Source: Candidatus Gallibacteroides avistercoris (lineage in GTDB: Bacteria > Bacteroidota > Bacteroidia > Bacteroidales > CHK158-818). Taken from it: DNA of 17,925 nucleotides. The stretch lies in NCBI GenBank assembly GCA_018714665.1, contig DVNA01000230.1:1-17925 (forward strand). The letters run 5' to 3'. The translations under genes and the position numbers were made by a program. The notes beneath the pieces are model-generated. The model made no database searches and was not told where the DNA came from. It saw only the letters and a program-made list of their open reading frames with translations. This document shows, piece by piece, positions 15,521 through 17,925 of this stretch; the first letter of the stretch is position 1; each line of letters opens with the position of its first letter.

Positions 15521-17347
15521 TTATCTCTTTTCCAAGTCGTTGTAGAGCGATTGCAACAGGGCTTTCCCCTGGTCGAGATGGGCGTTGTCTGTCGCTCCGT
15601 ACTCGTCGAAGGGCTGGCCGGCTTCGCAGTCGAAAATGGCTTTTCCCTGGGGCGTGATGAATCCGAAGCCATCCTTGAAGGTGTAGAAGGCGAAGTGGGG
15701 AGAGCGGGGATTCAGCAGGTCTTTGCTGAAAATGTATTCTGAACGTTCTATCCCCAACTGGGTCAGCAGGGTGGCGGCCAGGTCTATCTGCGACCCGATG
15801 GTCTCTACCGTCCGGGGCTCCTGGATGGCACCCCCTACGAACAGCATCGGTATCTGGTACCGCTCGGGCGAGGCGTTGGAGATGTCGTACGGGTAGCGCA
15901 TGGCGTGGTCGGGGACTAAGACGATGACGGTGTTGTCCCAGTATTTGGATTGTTTGAATTCGTCGATGAATACTCCCAGGCAGCTGTCGGTATAGGCTAC
16001 CGAGTTCAGGTACTCCTGGTCGAGGCGGTGGAAGGGGACCTCGAACGGCTCGTGGCTGCTGAGCGTAAGCAGGATTTTGCAGAAGGGTTCTTTTTGTTCG
16101 GTTTTCAGGTCGTCGGAGAGTTTCCTGAAAACAAACTCGTCATGCGCGCCCCACTTCATCATCCGGTCTTTGAGCGGGAAATCCTTGTCGGAGATGATTC
16201 GGTCGATGCCCATCGAGACGAAGTAGGAGCGCATATTGGTAAAGTCGGCATCACCTCCGTAAAAGAAAGAGAGGTCGTACCCGTTCTCTTTCAGCGATTT
16301 GGGTATGGAGGGCAGGTGCTGGCTCTTGGCCGGGTATTTCATGATGGAGGTGGTGGGTTGTGCCGGATAGCCGCTGAAAATGGATACCAGGCCGCGGTCT
16401 GTCCGGAACGAGTTTGCATAGAGGTGGTCGAAGAGTACTCCTTTGCTGCACAGCCGGTTCAGGGTGGTGGCCACGTTCGGGATTCCGCCCAGCGGCTCTA
16501 CCACTTTCGACATGAAACTTTCCAGTACGATGAAGATGATGTTGGGCCGTTTGACGGTAAAGAGCGGGGTGATGCTGTCTGCCGGCGTCGCCTCCTGCAA
16601 CTCCTGGAAGAGGGCGGCCGCCCGGGGTTCGTCGAAGAAACGGTACTGCTGGTCGAAGGCCTTGTCGCGGGTCAGGGCATCCAGAAAACTGAAACAGGGG
16701 TTTATCGCAGCGTGGTTCAACTCCATCTTTTCGCTGAAATATACTTTCCCCACGTTCATGGTCGATACGGTGAATCCGCCCCGGATGGGGATAAACAGCA
16801 AGGCGGTAAGCAGGAACAGGACGATGGCCGAAAGGGGTTTCCGGCGGGCGGGTTCGAGCCGCTTCCACCCTTTCAGAATCAGGTGCCGGAACAGCGCGAT
16901 GAGTCCGGCTATCGTAGCCAGGATGGCGATGGTGCCACCTATCAGTTGCCCTGTCTGGGCACTTGCCAGGGCGCTTTGGGGAGAGTTGAGGTAGAACAGG
17001 GGAGTGGTGTCTAACCGAAATCCCCAGTATCCGTACAGGACGATGTCGCTGATCCAGATCAAGGCCAATACGACGGAGATGAGGATGAAGTATGCCGAGG
17101 CCACCTTTCGGGTGATGCGTGCTCCCAGCCAGACGGAGGCGAGCAGCAGCAGTCCGGGCAGAGCGGTCAGGTAACCGGCGATGGAGAGGTCCAGTATCAG
17201 GCCGTGCCCTACCACGCGCAACCACTGGGAGAGGGGGAAAGCTCCGTAGATGGAGGGGTAGCAGAGCATGAATACCACTTTGAGCACTGCGGCCAGCAGC
17301 ACGAACAGGCAATATGTTTTGAGAAAGAGGTAGATTCTTTGTTTCAT
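15521..17347 (-). CDS. LtaS-like sulfatase-family membrane protein
   Basis: 608 residues. About five membrane helices lie in the first ~200 residues, then an extracytoplasmic alkaline-phosphatase-fold domain: LESFMS with E276, SFRTDRG with T316 (predicted nucleophile), and PDHAM with D480/H481, matching the metal and nucleophile positions of lipoteichoic acid synthase (E255, T300, D475, H476 in S. aureus). Gram-negatives lack LTA; homologues there move phosphoglycerol or phosphoethanolamine to periplasmic glycans or lipids, so a transferase or hydrolase acting on the envelope is the likely role. It starts 28 nt after the upstream radical SAM gene, so the two probably share a transcript. Confidence 0.9.
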   Translation of the reverse strand: MKQRIYLFLKTYCLFVLLAAVLKVVFMLCYPSIYGAFPLSQWLRVVGHGLILDLSIAGYLTALPGLLLLASVWLGARITRKVASAYFILISVVLALIWISDIVLYGYWGFRLDTTPLFYLNSPQSALASAQTGQLIGGTIAILATIAGLIALFRHLILKGWKRLEPARRKPLSAIVLFLLTALLFIPIRGGFTVSTMNVGKVYFSEKMELNHAAINPCFSFLDALTRDKAFDQQYRFFDEPRAAALFQELQEATPADSITPLFTVKRPNIIFIVLESFMSKVVEPLGGIPNVATTLNRLCSKGVLFDHLYANSFRTDRGLVSIFSGYPAQPTTSIMKYPAKSQHLPSIPKSLKENGYDLSFFYGGDADFTNMRSYFVSMGIDRIISDKDFPLKDRMMKWGAHDEFVFRKLSDDLKTEQKEPFCKILLTLSSHEPFEVPFHRLDQEYLNSVAYTDSCLGVFIDEFKQSKYWDNTVIVLVPDHAMRYPYDISNASPERYQIPMLFVGGAIQEPRTVETIGSQIDLAATLLTQLGIERSEYIFSKDLLNPRSPHFAFYTFKDGFGFITPQGKAIFDCEAGQPFDEYGATDNAHLDQGKALLQSLYNDLEKR

Positions 17348-17375
17348 GTCGGGTCGGTTTGTGGTGGGTTGTTTT

Positions 17376-17925
17376 TTATTCGGACACGGGGGTGTACCGT
17401 CGTCCTTGCCAGGTGTCGCGCTCTTCGAGCCGTTTGGTCAGCCGGGCGGTAAATACGTGGTTTTTGAGGCCCCAGTCGGGGGCAATCAGCAGCTGGGGGG
17501 GCGATTGCGAGATGAATCGCTCTACGACGATCTCCGGCCGCAGCCGTTCGATGAAATCGATGCAGAGCTCGATGTACTGGTCGGCGGTGCAGAGTTGGAA
17601 CTGTTCCGGGTGTTGGGCGTATTGGGTAGCCATCCGTGTGCCACGGATCAGTTGGAGCTGGTGCAGTTTCAGCGTGGTAAGGGGCAGCTGCGACAACCGC
17701 CGGGCGTGTTCCAACAAGGCCGCGCGGCTCTCTCCCGGCAATCCCAGTATCAGGTGCCCTCCGGTCAGGATTCCGCGCCGGGCGGTACGGGTTACGGCCG
17801 ATACGGTATCTTCGTACGTATGTCCCCGGTTGATTTGTCGCAGGGTCTGGTTGTCGGTCGATTCGATGCCGTATTCAACCAGAACGAAGGTCGTTTTCGA
17901 GAGCGAGGCCAGGTAGTCGAGCAGC
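17376..17925 (-). CDS. TIGR01212/YhcC-family radical SAM protein (5' part cut by window)
   Basis: 182 residues of the C-terminal part are visible; the frame is open to the right edge. VEYGIEST, then a Gly-Gly-His stretch (GGHLILGLPGES) and LQLIRGTRMATQY match the later part of the radical SAM barrel and C-terminal region of the YhcC/TIGR01212 family; the CxxxCxxC cluster motif would be outside the window. Substrate unknown. It is first in a probable two-gene unit with the LtaS-like gene. Confidence 0.85.
   Translation of the reverse strand, partial: LLDYLASLSKTTFVLVEYGIESTDNQTLRQINRGHTYEDTVSAVTRTARRGILTGGHLILGLPGESRAALLEHARRLSQLPLTTLKLHQLQLIRGTRMATQYAQHPEQFQLCTADQYIELCIDFIERLRPEIVVERFISQSPPQLLIAPDWGLKNHVFTARLTKRLEERDTWQGRRYTPVSE

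Noticed and set aside
15950..17312. Two 350-codon ORFs overlapping the LtaS-like gene in other frames.
   Set aside because: Low-complexity Arg/Gly/Pro translations caused by the GC-rich LtaS-like gene; the real gene has intact catalytic motifs.
1..17925. CRISPR arrays, tRNA or rRNA genes, insertion sequences, phage genes, toxin-antitoxin pairs, defence cassettes.
   Set aside because: None was seen by eye on either strand: no regular repeats with spacers, no transposase-like reading frame, no terminal inverted repeats.

Overview
The window reads as ordinary chromosomal DNA from a member of the Bacteroidota, most likely order Bacteroidales. The supporting signs are a ricT-gldH pair, an SPII lipoprotein of the DUF4369/TlpA type, a DUF3810 protein, a branching enzyme of the eukaryote-like type, almost no Shine-Dalgarno sequences, and repeated promoters of the Bacteroides type (TTTG, about 20 nt, TAnnTTTG). 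The DNA looks close to half GC, which is high for Bacteroides; the genus cannot be fixed from the sequence alone.

Layout, left to right. 1-1154 (-): 5' part of a B12-binding radical SAM protein (DUF4080 type), cut by the window edge. 1334-3601 (+): a small coiled-coil protein (ZapB-like), ZapA, a structured intergenic region with a long terminator hairpin (candidate 6S-type RNA), and ribonuclease Y. 3759-5493 (+): RicT (PSP1 domain) overlapping the lipoprotein gene gldH by 20 nt. 5629-9859 (-): glycogen branching enzyme glgB, a secreted GH30 glycosidase and a SIMPL-domain protein, read in that order as a probable operon. 9986-11410 (-): an RsmF-like rRNA cytosine-C5 methyltransferase. 11682-12803 (-): a TlpA-like thioredoxin lipoprotein with a near-perfect terminator. 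13118-15449 (+): a membrane GT2 glycosyltransferase and a DUF3810 membrane protein with an HExxH motif, each with its own promoter. 15521-17925 (-): an LtaS-like membrane sulfatase-fold protein downstream of a TIGR01212/YhcC-like radical SAM protein that is cut by the right edge.

Together these are housekeeping and cell-envelope functions: division (ZapA and partner), RNA turnover and modification (RNase Y, RicT, RsmF-like), storage glycan (GlgB), and envelope and periplasm (GldH, SIMPL, TlpA, GT2, DUF3810, LtaS-like). No mobile element, CRISPR array, tRNA, rRNA, phage gene or defence cassette was seen, and I do not see a convincing new multigene system. The best second looks are the zapA-rny intergenic RNA, the GT2 enzyme whose DxD motif reads NxN, promoters that sit on top of or just before start codons (including a possibly leaderless DUF3810 mRNA), and the pairing of cytosolic glgB with a secreted GH30. 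Several start codons were moved downstream of the longest possible ORF because a promoter or signal peptide requires it.
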